NCBI GenBank assembly: GCA_911728435.2
Contig: OU452201.1
Span: 22,382,001 to 22,446,000 of the forward strand
Length of the DNA stretch: 64,000 nucleotides
Origin: Apoderus coryli
Taxonomy: Eukaryota > Arthropoda > Insecta > Coleoptera > Attelabidae
Direction: 5' to 3'
Shown: in pieces, positions 11,215-23,320 of the stretch
How positions within the stretch are numbered: the first letter of the stretch is position 1
Layout of the letters: each line of letters begins with the position of its first letter
Made by a program: the position numbers and the translations under genes
Notes under the pieces: generated by a model
The model's input: only the letters and a program-made list of their open reading frames with translations
Told to the model about the DNA's origin: nothing
Databases searched by the model: none

Positions 11215-12456
11215 CGTCGTTATTTTACGTGCATGGTCACTCGATATTGTTTTTATTTTCTAACGATATTATCAAGCTACAAAAAAACAATAGACTAAAA
11301 ATAAGAAATTAAAAAAATAAAGGATTGACTAAATAAATTTTGTGTATCCAGATTGCAAAAAAGAAAAATTTAATTAATTAATCTTTTTACAACATTTAAC
11401 AAACGTAAAGATAAGTTTGATTTGATATGATTTCTTTGTTAGCGATTTTATAGCTTTACACCAAGGCATATCATATAATTTGGCAATTTTTGATTGAACA
11501 ATTATTGTGAGTATATTTTTTATTGTTCAATTGATAGTGTTTTTTCTTTACACCATTTGATTTATTACTACTGACTGATGATATCGATGACGCAACATGT
11601 CTATGATTAAAAAACTTTATATAAAACCATTGTAGAGGTGGACTGTGTGATTGTTTTCTTTTTATTTATATTGCACTCCACTGTGAGAATACCTACTTCT
11701 TTAATATCTCTTACTTAAACGGCTGCCTTTTGTATTTAAGCCATTTGAAACTTCAACAATAGAAACCTTTGCTGCTGTCGTAGCATCGATAAGTTAAAAA
11801 TGCTCAAAACATTAATCGCTAATCGGCATGGTATATTATGACACATAAGGAGCGAGGACAAAAGCCTTTATAATATGATGTATTGAGATGGGTCGTTTCT
11901 CAGCGATTTCTAAGCTACATTTACTTTTGAAATTGTGTGAATCGCTGTATATGAATATGATTTGTAAGACCAGGGGCGTCTCTTATTTGAAATTATTATA
12001 TTCTGCACAATACACAGTTCACATTGTAGCAAATCTCTGTGATAAGTGAAAGTCACTATTTCTAATTTTTATCTTCTCGTTTACCCTAACTAATTTAATC
12101 ATTTATAATGCCAAAACATTTATCTCTTCTCTCTCAGCAAAACATTTTTACGATGCATTTGTTCCAAAGACGTCTGTCTGGAAAACATTAAACGCTATTT
12201 CAACAAAAGTCCAAGATATTTGACTAAAACTCTTTTTTTAAAATCATTAAAAAATATTGACATTCTAGGAGCGTATTGACGCCGCAAACCCTGTTTTTTC
12301 CAGTATTTTAAGTTGTTACCGGGCAACCACAAAAATCACAGTACATGAAACACTTTCCCGGCCGTCAAAATTATTCCCGTACCGTTTTTCGAGCCCTCAT
12401 AATATACCATAATATAGACAAAATAATGCATATACATTATTTATTTATTTGTTATA
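11215..12456. other. AT-rich region, no gene recognised
   Basis: No coding or repeat structure is recognised up to the TA at 12,455-12,456 that flanks the mariner-type element. The same holds for 10,801-11,156. Confidence 0.5.
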
Positions 12457-14543
12457 CAGGGTGGTCCAACGAAAAGTTTGCACCTAGCTTTTCTCTTTTT
12501 TTTGTAGTCGAATGCGAAAATGCTCGGACACGTCGATTTTGCTTTTGAGGGGGACACATTTTAAACATATTTTTCGATCTGCGCCTTTAACCCCCTAGCG
12601 GGGGTGAGTAACAACCCTAAAATTTTAAATGGAAAGAGGGGTCTAATGACATATCATTTGAAAGGACACAAAATTGTCTTTCTAATGATACCCTATTTGT
12701 CGAATTTTACTAAAACAGTTAATACGAAAACGACTTTAAAGACATTAAGCCGATAATTTTGGTATTAATGAGAAATACAAATAAGTTTTAATTATTGCGA
12801 GTGAAAACACCTGCAATCGTTAGTACATTCCAATGTTTGTTAGTTTTAACATTGCTTTGTAAAAAAAGTAAACAAGCTGTTAAATTGATTTATTAAAACG
12901 TTACATTAACAAATGTTGAAAATGTGACCCATTTGATTCCATACAATAATACAGATTTTGTTCAAATCTATTTCTAACATTTTGTAGCATATCAGGTGTT
13001 ATGTTTCTGCACTCTTCTGTAATGCGTTGGCGAAGATCTTCTATGGACTCGGGCTTCGTGGCAAAACATTTATTTTTTAAGTGCCCCCAAAGAAAAAAGT
13101 CTAAAGGCGATAAATCCGGTGACCTGGCAGGCCATTCAATTGGGCCCCTCCTTCCAATCCACCGTCCAGGGAACCGGTCATCTAAGAACTGTCTTACAGG
13201 AGCCACATAGTGCGGAGGTGCTCCATCTTGCTGGAAATAAAGCCGATCAGCAGTATGATTTTGGTCATCTTCTATTATTTGTGTTATTAAAGGATCAATT
13301 GTGTCTTCAAGCATGTTTAGGTACACTTCACCAGTTAAATTTCCAGGAATAAAAAGTGGTCCTATAATATGATTTCCTAATATGCCACACCAGACGTTTA
13401 TTTTTTGAGGATACTGGGTATGAACCTCACGGAATAAATGTGGGTTACTGTCATCCCAGTAACGGCAATTGTGCCTATTTACAGCTCCATTCAAATAAAA
13501 TGTGCATTCGTCGGAAAAACAAATGTTAAATAATAATTGCGGATCTTCAATTAAACGCTGGCTCATTGCTTCACAAAATTGCAGCCTTCTATCAGGATCA
13601 TCCTCATTTAGTTCCTGTACTAATTTGATTTTGTACGGATGAAATTTGTACGCTTTTAAAATTCGTATTATGGACGAACGGGAGACACCTAAGGCTTCAG
13701 CTAGTTGACGGGTACTTTGACTATGATCCATTTCAACATGCCCTAAAACAGCGACTTCCACAGCTTCATTTCTGATCGGTTTCTGCGGTTGGTGTTTTAC
13801 ATTACAGACAGATCCGGTATCTACAAACTTTTTAACTAACTTGCCAACGTACACATCATTCACATTTTTATCGGGATGTCTCTCATTAAATAAGCGAGCC
13901 GTAAGTCTAGCACTACTATTATTTTGAAAATAAAGTTTAACAATTTCAACTCGTTCTAGAATGGAATAAATCATTTTGTACGGTAAAAGTAAAATAACTT
14001 GAGAAGCAACCAAACTGAATCAATGAAAAGACTAAAATAAACGGTGTAAATTCTTTTCCTACACGTATCTGCAGTTTTTATTTCAACAAAAAACGCAAAC
14101 GATTAGTGAGGAATTTAGTTCTGATAAATAAGATAGTGTTTTTGAAATCCCGTTTTTCTTCAAAGTAAATAATTTAGAAATGATTGTAGTTGTTTTCAGT
14201 CGTAATAATTAAAACTTATTTGTATTTCTCATTAATACCAAAATTATCGGCTTAATGTCTTTAAAGTCGTTTTCGTATTAACTGTTTTAGTAAAATTCGA
14301 CAAATAGGGTATCATTAGAAAGACAATTTTGTGTCCTTTCAAATGATATGTCATTAGACCCCTCTTTCCATTTAAAATTTTAGGGTTGTTACTCACCCCC
14401 GCTAGGGGGTTAAAGGCGCAGATCGAAAAATATGTTTAAAATGTGTCCCCCTCAAAAGCAAAATCGACGTGTCCGAGCATTTTCGCATTCGACTACAAAA
14501 AAAAGAGAAAAGCTAGGTGCAAACTTTTCGTTGGACCACCCTG
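12457..14543 (-). mobile_element. Full-length DD41D mariner-type transposon, copy 1
   Basis: This 2087-bp element starts CAGGGTGGTCCAACG and ends with its inverse, flanked by TA at 12,455-12,456 and 14,544-14,545, the target duplication of the IS630/Tc1/mariner superfamily. Near-perfect terminal inverted repeats run about 341 bp (12,457-12,797 and 14,203-14,543). They enclose one intact transposase gene on the minus strand. It is almost identical to the copies at 29,998-32,084 and 61,560-63,633, indicating recent spread. Confidence 0.95.
12901..13974 (-). CDS. Intact DD41D mariner-type transposase, copy 1
   Basis: A 357-aa transposase that would bind the element ends, excise it and reinsert it at TA. 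The first ATG in frame (13,974) is used; the 13 codons upstream contain no ATG. Residues 1-60 form a helix-turn-helix starting MIYSILERVEIVKLYF, of the kind often labelled DUF4817 in arthropod proteins. A second helix-turn-helix lies near 80-110 (QLAEALGVSRSSIIRIL). The DDE core has D155 (CFSDECTF), D250 (QQDGAPPHY) and D292 (SPLDFFLWG), with 41 residues between the last two. Copy-specific residues are L95, Q139, P189, P259 and K300. No stop or frameshift is present, and the length is usual for the superfamily. Confidence 0.93.
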   Translation of the reverse strand: MIYSILERVEIVKLYFQNNSSARLTARLFNERHPDKNVNDVYVGKLVKKFVDTGSVCNVKHQPQKPIRNEAVEVAVLGHVEMDHSQSTRQLAEALGVSRSSIIRILKAYKFHPYKIKLVQELNEDDPDRRLQFCEAMSQRLIEDPQLLFNICFSDECTFYLNGAVNRHNCRYWDDSNPHLFREVHTQYPQKINVWCGILGNHIIGPLFIPGNLTGEVYLNMLEDTIDPLITQIIEDDQNHTADRLYFQQDGAPPHYVAPVRQFLDDRFPGRWIGRRGPIEWPARSPDLSPLDFFLWGHLKNKCFATKPESIEDLRQRITEECRNITPDMLQNVRNRFEQNLYYCMESNGSHFQHLLM

Positions 14544-14545
14544 TA

Positions 14546-15205
14546 TATATTTGTAGTTATATGGCAATTATTACAATTATTAATCACCGGCTGAACTTCT
14601 TTCCATGAGAAACAACATTACCACGTATTTAACAGATTTTGCACTTTTCTTTTTCATTTTAGCTACTTCAATTTTATTATTGAGAGATTCTTCAATGTAT
14701 CCTTCAGCAACAGTTGCCGACTTCCATCACCTATCAACTAGTCAAATCTGCGCCAAAGTTAACCAAAATTTTCGCAAACGATCGGCGAAAAATGCCCCAT
14801 CCAAAACTTTGTACATTTAAATATTTGACAACAATTTGAGGCATTTTACCAAACAGATGAATTGCAACCACTTGTTTGCAGCCTTTTCCGTTTTGGTATT
14901 TAAAGAAATTTTTTGGGCTTAATGCAGAATATTTCCTATAAAGTTCCATGTACCTATGTCTGATTTATCACAAATGATCTCGGTAATATCAAATATCAAC
15001 AACTTTTGCTGTTGATATTTGTTATGCTATTTTTCTTGTTGATATTGATTGTGCCATTTTTAAGCGTAACCTTATTGTGATGTTTATGCATTTGTTATTT
15101 TAATGACTAAATAACGTAATTAGTTGACTGATTTTCTATGTGAATGTATTGTATTGATTTTATTTTCTACTTGATTGTATAGGCCCTGGAGAAATTTGCG
15201 TACAG
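14546..15205. other. AT-rich region, no gene recognised
   Basis: Short frames at 14,605-14,949 have no recognisable domain. A small inverted repeat around 14,990-15,020 (GTTGATATTTGTT words) is the only structure noticed. Confidence 0.45.
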
Positions 15206-15209
15206 TAAA

Positions 15210-15275
15210 TGAAACTGGCTGAAATTTAGATGGTTTTTTATTATTTCTCCAATACCGACCATTTAATTTAACTTG
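15210..15275. repeat. Relic of the Penelope-like element terminal repeat
   Basis: GGCTGAAATTTAGA, a T-rich run and CCAATACCGAC match, in order, the right end of the shortened Penelope-like element at 43,683-43,748. Only this fragment is recognised here. Confidence 0.5.
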
Positions 15276-16904
15276 ACTATCCTAGGGACAAATTCAAAAG
15301 AAACAAACGTAATATGAGGTATAGTCGTTATAGTCCCAATTGAAATCGTAAAAAGCTTTCGGCGGCATACATCTATCAGTTTGGAGGCATGGACGTATAG
15401 CGAAAATAAAAGCAAAATTATGTATAGGTACATATATTTGGTGTTTGAACAATTTTTTTGTGATCGGGTTTTATGAATCCCAAATCATCTCGATCGGATT
15501 GAATAGTGGTAAGGCAGCAAACTGAGAATAGTATATCCTTGACATAGGCAAATTTGCATAATTAAATGATTTTATTGTATCAAGTACCTAATTCTTTCTT
15601 TGTCGACATTTTATAAGAAATAGATAATTGTTTCTCTGTCATAAAATTAATAATATCTTTTTTTTTTTGGTATTGGTATTAGGAATTTTAATGGACAATC
15701 TGGAATGATAAGATGCTTTGTCCATAATAATAATAAAATTACTCGGAATGTTTGACAGCAGTTGTTCATGATAATCTGCAGACGATTCGCTTATATTTTT
15801 TGCAGATTATAACAACGCATTCCGAACAAATCCATTTTTGCCACCTGCATGAAGTATGATGACGCGTTTACCTCTAGAAGATATGCAATGCCTAAACTGC
15901 GTTTTTTATGTTATCCACCCAACCATATTTCAACAACGCCTCGTGAGTCTCAGACTACGTCTCGTCTAAATAAACTAAACCTTTCTAACCATTCTTCCCG
16001 CAATTCTATTATCCGTGATTCCATTAAGACATTATAATATCAATGTTTTATATTTAAATCCGCCGTCTATTCGTATTTCCCGAGTGTGGTCAAGCAATTG
16101 TTAGTCTTTCTCGAACCATATCTAAAGTAGGCACCTTCTTTTGTTTATAAAAACTATACACAAGCCCCTACCATAGTCCAATACGTTTTCTTTTTACACT
16201 AGCTCAATTACAGTATCTGGTAGAAGCCTGATTTAAAGGTGACATTAAATATACTTTACACAATATTATAAAAATATTAATGATGAACAAGAATAAAATA
16301 AATATAACAACAAAGAAAATATTTTTCACTATAGTTTTGAAAATCAATCATAGGATTACTCGTTTGGGTTACGTTCATGCCATGTTCTTTGCTTTTATTT
16401 CAAACGGAAAAAATTCCCTATTGGAGCATGGCCAACTCTACACATACTGTCAGATAACACCTGAAAATCGCTGTCGGCCACCCCATACAAAAACATATGA
16501 TTTAAACAGTGACTAATAATAACCAGTTTCCAGGTCAACTCTTCTTGCAAAAGTTAAATTGGATTGAGGCGCTCTTGGCAGAATGCATTTCGCTTTGCTC
16601 CGGTGTGTCGGTCTTTTAAACTCATTTTTTATACTTGTATAATATATAGGTATTGGGGTGAGGTAATAACCAAATCCTATTTAGTTGTGGAAGAATTGAG
16701 AATATCGTAGAAGACATTGTTCTGTTTATACTGCTGAATGTAATCTCTCTTATAAATATTAATAGGTCTTTGAGTATTTCAGAATTAGCATTAGAAAAAT
16801 TAGTTTTCTTTTAATCAATAATCGAACCATCTGAGTATGTAAGTTGAAGAAAAGATGGACAGAAAGTATAACAATTCTCTTACAGTTTCTTTAATTGAAG
16901 CCAG
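15276..16904. other. No gene recognised
   Basis: Two short frames (15,849-16,037 and 16,280-16,516, plus) lack family features. The first could be a LINE C-terminal scrap but is too short to call. Confidence 0.4.
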
Positions 16905-16950
16905 CTTCGGGTGTACTTAGTGAGACTCTTCTTCAGGAATGACTAGTTAA
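16905..16950 (-). repeat. Degenerate Penelope-type terminal motif
   Basis: The minus strand reads CCTGAAGAAG, a weak stem and CGAAGCTGGC. This resembles the hammerhead-like terminal motif at 42,438-42,485 with GAAAC changed to GAAGC, so any ribozyme here would be dead. Confidence 0.35.
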
Positions 16951-17611
16951 ACAAGAAAACAAGCATAAATAAAATACGTTACGGAAAAATAAACAATTTG
17001 CAACTTAAATAATAAGTTAAAACTTACGAACAAGTGATTAAAACTGCTCTCCCATAGGCACCTGCATGAACATGAGATGGGCGTTTTTAATTCCAAGGAA
17101 CGGTGGAGAGAGAAGTTAGTGATGGGGATATTATTATTAGTCGTGTCATGTTATATGACTCATCATTAGTATAAATACCAAGTTTTATCTTATTCGGGTG
17201 ATTAATCTTAGAACGATCGTTAATCAAGCAGAAGTAAAGTAACGATATTCAGACAATCGGACACCACGATGTTGTAAAGTGCCAGAGTAACCATTATGGA
17301 AGAGATGTCATCGATTTATGAGGAAGCTTGTCCAGGTTAAATAATGGTTTACAAGTGGCAAGAGAATAAATCGCAGACGATCCATAACGGCCTCTTGACG
17401 TGACTACTTGGTGGAAAAATCGAAAAAATTCTACTGGAAGATGCTCAGCTGAAGAACGAAGAAAGTGCAAATATGGATGAAGAAGTAAAGGAAGTAGTTC
17501 CAGCGTATTTTTCTGCGAAAAACTCAACCTTTTTTTGTGAAGGTATAAACAAATTAATTGAGAGATCTGAGACAAGTATTAGGATTGCAGGTGAATAATA
17601 TATTGAAATAG
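16951..17611. other. No gene recognised
   Basis: Overlapping serine- and leucine-rich frames on the minus strand (17,294-17,630) have no recognisable domain and no mutual continuity. They are left uncalled. Confidence 0.4.
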
Positions 17612-17755
17612 AAAATAGTATATTGTGCAACGAACATGAGATGACATATATTTCCTACGAGTATGATCGTTTGCAGCATGAGCCACAGGCGAGTGCTGCA
17701 AATCATACGAGTAGGAAATGGTCATTTCATGTGAGTTTCACACTATACTTTTTCT
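17612..17755. repeat. Foldback hairpin, about 60-bp arms
   Basis: The best-matched arms are 17,635-17,678 and 17,694-17,731 (CATGAGATGAC with GTCATTTCATG outside, TTTGCAGCA with TGCTGCAAA inside). Weaker pairing extends outward to 17,612 and 17,755. The loop is about 15 bp. Confidence 0.6.
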
Positions 17756-18222
17756 ACGACTGTTTTAATACTTTTGAATAAATTTAACATAATTTTTAGG
17801 AAAATATTTGTTTTTCGAAACTTACCCTTGTTAGCATATAAGCCTAAATACGATAAATTAGAAGTATTAAATTGACTAGGTGATGTTAAACTATATTCAC
17901 TATCACTGTTTATGTGTTTTGAAATTAGCGAAATACTTAATTATAATTATTATTAATTATAAATACCAAATCTGTCAATTTGGTGTTTGTATTTTCGGCG
18001 TTGCTATGGTGATTTTTCATGCCCGCCGCTACTTTTGTCATTACAATTGATTACACAATGAAATTTTATCCGTAATAATATTTCCCCCTAGTTGCCTAGC
18101 AACTAGTGGAAAATATTATTACGCACAGATAAATGATAAACAGCATTACAATGTACTATATTGTCAAATCATGATTGAACATATAATAAAGGCATTTAAA
18201 GACAGTCGTAGAAAAATAATAT
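17744..18222. repeat. Second foldback with outer TIRs and central palindrome
   Basis: The outer inverted pair TTTTTCTACGACTGT (about 17,749) and ACAGTCGTAGAAAAA (about 18,203) encloses a strong central palindrome, 18,071-18,123 (CGTAATAATATTTCC against GGAAAATATTATTACG around TAGTTGCCTAGCAACTA). There is no coding capacity. It is probably a non-autonomous element. Confidence 0.5.
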
Positions 18223-18631
18223 TGTATTTCCATTGTCTACCATTATCTCGTAATCCCCACAATTACTAACGCCTCCTCGTATACATTAAATATTTAAGAG
18301 TAAGAGAAAATAGTCTCATTTAAAATAGTGGAACATTTAAGGCACTTTATCTCAATATCTTTTTACTATTATTAAAAACAAAAACTAATGAACATTCTAT
18401 TTTGAAAAATACCGAATAGACGTAGAATCAAAATATGAATTAGGAACGACGCACGGCGCGGTAATAGTCTTAACTGTGTTTTGAACATTTTAAAGTTTTC
18501 CCTGTTTATATTCGCTTCTATTTTTCTCATAAAATGAATATCAATAGGATCGATCATAACATGTCATATCACTAATATATCCAGGGTTTTTTGTGTCCAA
18601 CGATCTAATGATTTAAGAGAAATATTTTTGA
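18223..18631. other. No feature recognised
   Basis: AT-rich sequence; the short minus-strand frame at 18,372-18,557 has no family features. Confidence 0.4.
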
Positions 18632-19060
18632 ATGTTGGAAAAAATTTGGAGTGACTACGTTGCGTCTTCCAAAAACCACTATTTTAAAATACACTCCAGT
18701 TTACCGAACAAACAAGAAATTCCACATATTTTCGGCTTTAAGGTCAGTAGAAATTACTCGTCAACAATTACAAGATTAAAGTTAAATCATGGCTGTTTTC
18801 CAGCACATTTACATAAAATAGGAATTAAAACCGATCCTTATTGCGATTGTAATAATGTATAAGAGGGTGATCTTTATCATATTTTTTTCTCTTGGGACAA
18901 AAGCGACAAAAACGAAAACGTTATTAATAATTTCCTTAAACATATTATCGACGAAGGATTTCAATTACCCATTAACTTTGTTGAACTGATTGCCCGCCAT
19001 AAGAAAACCGTCTACCATTTAATGATTGACTTTCTTAAGACATGCAAATTAAATATATAG
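18632..19060 (+). pseudogene. LINE C-terminal relic
   Basis: The frame carries SSTITRLKLNHGCFPAHLHKIGI and then a cysteine pair (DPYCDCNN), the C-terminal zinc-knuckle region that follows the RNase H domain in many insect non-LTR retrotransposons. After one stop the frame goes on with DLYHIFFSWDKSD and LPINFVELIARHK. The rest of the element is absent, so this is a truncated, mutated piece. Confidence 0.55.
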
Positions 19061-19479
19061 GGGCATCTAAAAACAAAATCTAAGATTTTTTAAAAATCTG
19101 TGGCTAATAGACTAGTTTCTGAAGCCAATATGATCTAAGTAGTAAAGATGCATAAATCAACAATCCCAGTACGACCAATTCTTTCGTATAAATTGAAAAA
19201 GTAGTCCATTCATAAGTGGAGTTATAATTTTCGTATGTCGGATTTTCGACAAGCAAATCGGGAAAATGGCTTAATATTTACCATAATAATTGAAAACAGT
19301 CATGGATTGCTATTTGTCTGTTTCCAGGTGTGTGTCAAAAACAGTGTAAATTTATTATCTGAGATACTCCATTATCCGAGTGTATTTTTTTTTTTAATTT
19401 CAATCTCACAATTTTGTTACCAAATATAAGTACCAACATCTGAAGATTTAGATATTTTCTAGGTTCAAGTAGGTTTAAA
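19061..19479. other. No feature recognised
   Basis: AT-rich sequence without a recognisable gene or repeat. Confidence 0.4.
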
Positions 19480-19800
19480 ATGAGGGGGTCTGCATCGGAA
19501 CCTCCACTGCGACCAGCGCGGGTCTATTGTGGCTCATATACCTATTTATATTTCACCCAGCACCTCAATAATCTTAATGAAGTCGATTATTTTACTGGGT
19601 TAGCTTTCTTTTAGACTCGCTGGTAGATCAGTTACTTTACTAAGTATTGCAAATCTAGTTCTAAATAGCGCTGGGCAAGAACGTAGTATCTACATGTTCC
19701 ACAGTCTCATCATCCTCCAGGCACAATCGGCACTCGGAAGTATGTATTTGGCAGTAGTAAACAATATGCCATTTGCGGATTCTGGTCTGATAAGTAGGCA
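19480..19800 (-). pseudogene. LINE 3-prime end relic with C-terminal zinc knuckle
   Basis: The minus strand encodes CRLCLEDDETVEHV. After a frame change it continues FAILSKVTDLPASLK, and after another IIDFIKIIEVLGEI, followed by an untranslated tail with ATCGACCCGCGCTGGTCGCA-like words. The DDET.EHV signature is the C-terminal zinc knuckle of RNase H-bearing LINEs. The same 3-prime end appears in plus orientation at 46,219-46,545, so the two belong to one family. Confidence 0.6.
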
Positions 19801-19837
19801 AATTAAGAGATTGTCACCTGTCTAAGAGGCGAATTAA

Positions 19838-19930
19838 ATTTTGAGATTGAGCGAAATGTGTATGGGTTCTCCTCTGTCTCCTTTGTTTGCGGATCTTTAT
19901 ATGGACAATTTTGGAAAGAGTTATATAAAT
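19838..19930 (+). pseudogene. Penelope-like reverse transcriptase fragment
   Basis: The plus strand encodes MGSPLSPLFADLYMDNFGK, matching the strongly conserved RT motif of Penelope-like elements (G-SPLSP--ADL-M) that precedes the YVDD motif. Only about 30 codons are recognisable. It abuts the gag relic on the other strand. Confidence 0.5.
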
Positions 19931-19959
19931 AAGTCTTTTGAAAATTGGATATGGTATGG

Positions 19960-20829
19960 TTTGCATTTTGTAAATTTCCTCTTTGTCTATTGGTGTGCCC
20001 ACGGTTCTCTTGATTACCTCGGAAAGTCCTAACATTATGATTTGACCTGGATGTCGTGGAAGTATTTCGATAGCTTAAATTGTTTTTATTTACAAAATTT
20101 CGCTGCAAAAAATTTCTATAATTAGATCTCTTTGATCGCCTTGAAAATTCACCTCGATTTCTTTGATTTAATTGCTTAATCCTGTCATTATTTGTCGAAA
20201 GTCTATACATTGGTCTAGCAGTATGTAGTAATGTTAATTATTCGTCCTTTGCTCCTCTAAAAGCGTCAATGAGATGTAAATAGTTCCTATCTTTAATTAC
20301 AGTCCGCAGCTCATTTTTATTAAGTCCGTTAGCAGAATAAATTACTAATACATAAGTTGGTAGCAATTTTTTACCATCCGCATCTAATAGGGAACCATAT
20401 AGCTCTATAGCATCGATTAACTGTTTTGTAATGGCTTCTGAACCGTCCATAATAGGAATTAAGCCGACAGCTGTTTTTAAATCATGTTGGTGCTTGTTAT
20501 CGACGAACTGGGCACTACTTCAGAAATTAAGTTAATGTCTTTTTATTGATGTCTTTAAGCCTATCTAACAAAATGTTTTTAATATAATCTAAGTAATAGT
20601 TGACCACCTTAATATGAAAATGATTTCAAATCTGTATATCATTTATATTGTTTTTACCAAATGGTCCGTTAATATTATTAACCTCTAAATTGAATCTATC
20701 TAACTGAATTATATTATTTTCTACCATCTTTTTGTTACTTCTTCTTTCAAAACTATCTTTATTCAAGTTTTTATGAAACCCTCGTACTTCATCAATTACC
20801 AACTTTAATACAACTATTTGTTCTGACAT
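19960..20829 (-). pseudogene. Ty3/gypsy-type gag relic
   Basis: Minus-strand frames run from an N-terminal piece (20,829-20,626, starting MSEQIVVLKLVIDEV). A capsid-like block follows with IPIMDGSEAITKQLIDAIEL and LLPTYVLVIYSANGLN (20,460-20,300). The last part is an arginine- and asparagine-rich tail (20,210-19,970) typical of gag C-termini. The pieces are in different frames and separated by stops. No protease, pol or LTR is recognised beside it. Assignment to a gypsy-like gag is by general resemblance only. Confidence 0.4.
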
Positions 20830-22340
20830 AACAAGTATTTTTGCTATATATAATAACCCATTTCCATTTCATATCTTATTTCTACATCATTATCATATTT
20901 CCATTACCATACCATTTTCGCTACACTTCTCATTACCCAATATTAAATTAACTTATTTACTATTATTCTGTACCACTGCAACATAACTTAAACTTTGTTA
21001 ACTCTAATATTACTTCTTACGATTTCTCTGGAAATTTTCTTTTCCATAGATTTTTTGCACCATTTATAAACGAAACAAAAAATATCCAGGACCAGCAATA
21101 AAATTAATAACAATAGTAATCATAATACCTACTTTTTTTTCTTTCCTTATTCTTGAACTTGCTTATAATACCTACTAGTATTCTTTTTCAAATGTTATAA
21201 CATTTAAGTACTTCTAAAAGATGCATTTAAACGTGACTGGCGATTAAAATCTGTGCATCTTGTGTGTTTAGAGATATGTAAAAGAGAGCTTCTAACACAC
21301 ACTCACAACCTGAATAAACCTTTCGCCACCCATTTTAAAATAGTTCAAAAATTAGTTTAGTAATTCAATGATTGTGAACTTTTGCTTAATTTTAAGCTTC
21401 CACATTAAACCGTGCCTAAATAAAGTGCATGTGACAGCCAGACAGATAGCCAAACCAGTGGATATATAATAATAATAATTGCAACAAAACATTAATTTGT
21501 ACCAAGTGTTTATTGTTATTATTTAAGAAAACATTAACTTCTCAACTCATAAATAAAGACTGCGTGAGACCACATAATGTTAAGTGGGTAAGTCAATACT
21601 GCATAGCACAGTAAGTTTAGTTTCACAAAAGTTAGATGTAAATGATTCAAATTCAAATATCTAAAATCCATTTTTTCCAAAGAAGGCCTTCATATCGGCT
21701 TTAATAGGAATATAAAAGGGCAGAAGGAAATGGATGCCAGAAAAGAGACTTAATTGCCCTGGTGAATAAGAAAACCATTTAAGATCGTCGTTGCGGTGAA
21801 TGCCTACGTCGACGTTGTCGTTTGGGACGCGTCGCAACGCAGACAATCGGTTTTCGGACAATAAGATTCATTATTTTCATAAATCACAGGGCGATAAAAC
21901 GTATTTCTGCTTCGGACGTTAATGTAGAATTTGCAGTGGGTCATAATTTACATTGGCATGAAGCGAAAGGTGTGAAATTAATTTACTTTTATTTTTAAAA
22001 TTTTGGTTTGGTGAAACTTATATGAGACACTTATTATGAATATATTTTTTAGCGTATTATAACGTTTGTTTATTAGTTTTTTGAAACTGAAAGCTATTGG
22101 AATTTTAATAACTGTAAATTATACTGAGAAAACTTTGTAAAATCAGTAAGATCTAGTTTTGAAAGTGCTAAATATAATTACCATATCACTACAATATCGA
22201 AATGAAAATGCAGACATACAATGTGAGTTCAATTAGTAACAGGACTTTTGTAATCTCGCGGGTTTTATTAGTCCGATTGGACAGATTTTTTCTTTGTTGT
22301 GTTGATACACGTTTTCATCCATGTTGTTTTATCTGTATAA
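20830..22340. other. AT-rich region, no gene recognised
   Basis: The minus-strand frame 21,661-21,861 lies in a GC-richer patch but has no family features. A short ATA microsatellite is at about 21,466-21,480. Nothing else is supported. Confidence 0.45.
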
Positions 22341-22344
22341 TATA

Positions 22345-22970
22345 ATGGATCAGAGAATGAGCCTTAAATTTTGCTACAAGAATGGAGTAAAGTCAGCAAT
22401 GTTTTAGAAATGTTCAATATTGTTTTTGTTGAAACTGCTCTAAGTAAAAACACGCGTTTACGAGGAATATATGAGCGTTTCCAAGAACGCCATCTAGACG
22501 TTAAAAATCCATTGCAATGGATAAAAAACTGAAAGTACCTACCTAATTATTATGAACGATTGGAGAATCACAATTAGAGAAGTTGTTGATAATGTTGGCA
22601 TATCAATGGACTAAAATAAAAAAAATTTCAGAGGTTTTTGTGAATGAAACGTGTAAGAGCAACATTTGCTCAAAAATCAAGCAAAAACTGCGGTTCAAGA
22701 GAAATAAAGTCAACAACGATGTGGAACTGTTGAAACGTGTCATAACAAGTGAAGAATCGTGGATTTATGGTTGCGAGGTCGAAGCAAAGGCTCAATTGTT
22801 AGTGGAGGTGTTCTGAAACGCAAAGACCGAAAAAAGCTCGAAAAGTGTGGTCGGTTACAAACAATATGCTGACTATATTCTTTGAATTTAACAATACAGT
22901 GCATCATGAGTATTTGACATAAGGTCAAACTATGACGAGTACTACCTACAATTTCAACACATTGTACGTG
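22345..22970 (+). pseudogene. Classical mariner (Mos1/SETMAR-like) transposase relic
   Basis: From an ATG at 22,345 the plus strand encodes SLKFCYKNGVKSA, the N-terminal helix-turn-helix of mariner transposases. Broken pieces follow, including TSEESWIYGCEVEAKAQ (about 22,750-22,800), which aligns with the first catalytic motif but has E where catalytic D is expected. Next is KKARKVWS and then FFEFNNTVHHEY. Several stops and frameshifts are present and the C-terminal third is lost, so it is inactive. It is a different family from the DD41D elements. Confidence 0.7.
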
Positions 22971-22971
22971 A

Positions 22972-23320
22972 ATAATAATAATAATATTTATTTGTATTGT
23001 CACACAAAAAAATATAATTAAGTATAAGACTATGAATTTAATAGAAATGGTGCCTTCGCCATGTTGCAATAAGAATTAGAAAGTATGGGTAGAGCCTTTC
23101 TTATGTCTTTTATTATTTGAAGATTCAGGTAAGCGTGCTCTACTGAGATAAATCTTTATATAGACTTTATAGAAGAGTTTGCGTTTTGTTAAGTTACTCG
23201 CTAGGCTACTCGAGTATCGCCCACGTACATCACGCTCACAAAAGAGGATCTTAATGATTCTCCTTTGTAAACGAGTGACGGTCTGTATTTGAACTGCGTC
23301 TCTCAGTTAATAGTTACTTG
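22972..23320 (-). pseudogene. LINE 3-prime relic with AAT-type tail
   Basis: The minus strand encodes IQTVTRLQRRIIKILFCERD and KRKLFYKVYIKIYLSRARLP, which resemble the region after the reverse transcriptase in Jockey/CR1-type LINEs. It ends at an ATT microsatellite (22,972-22,985), the usual simple 3-prime tail of such elements. It lies directly behind the mariner relic. Confidence 0.45.

Noticed and set aside
12901..13352. Open frames on the strand opposite the transposase (69 and 77 codons, repeated in all copies)
   Set aside because: They are shadows of the transposase codons and recur only because the element is repeated.
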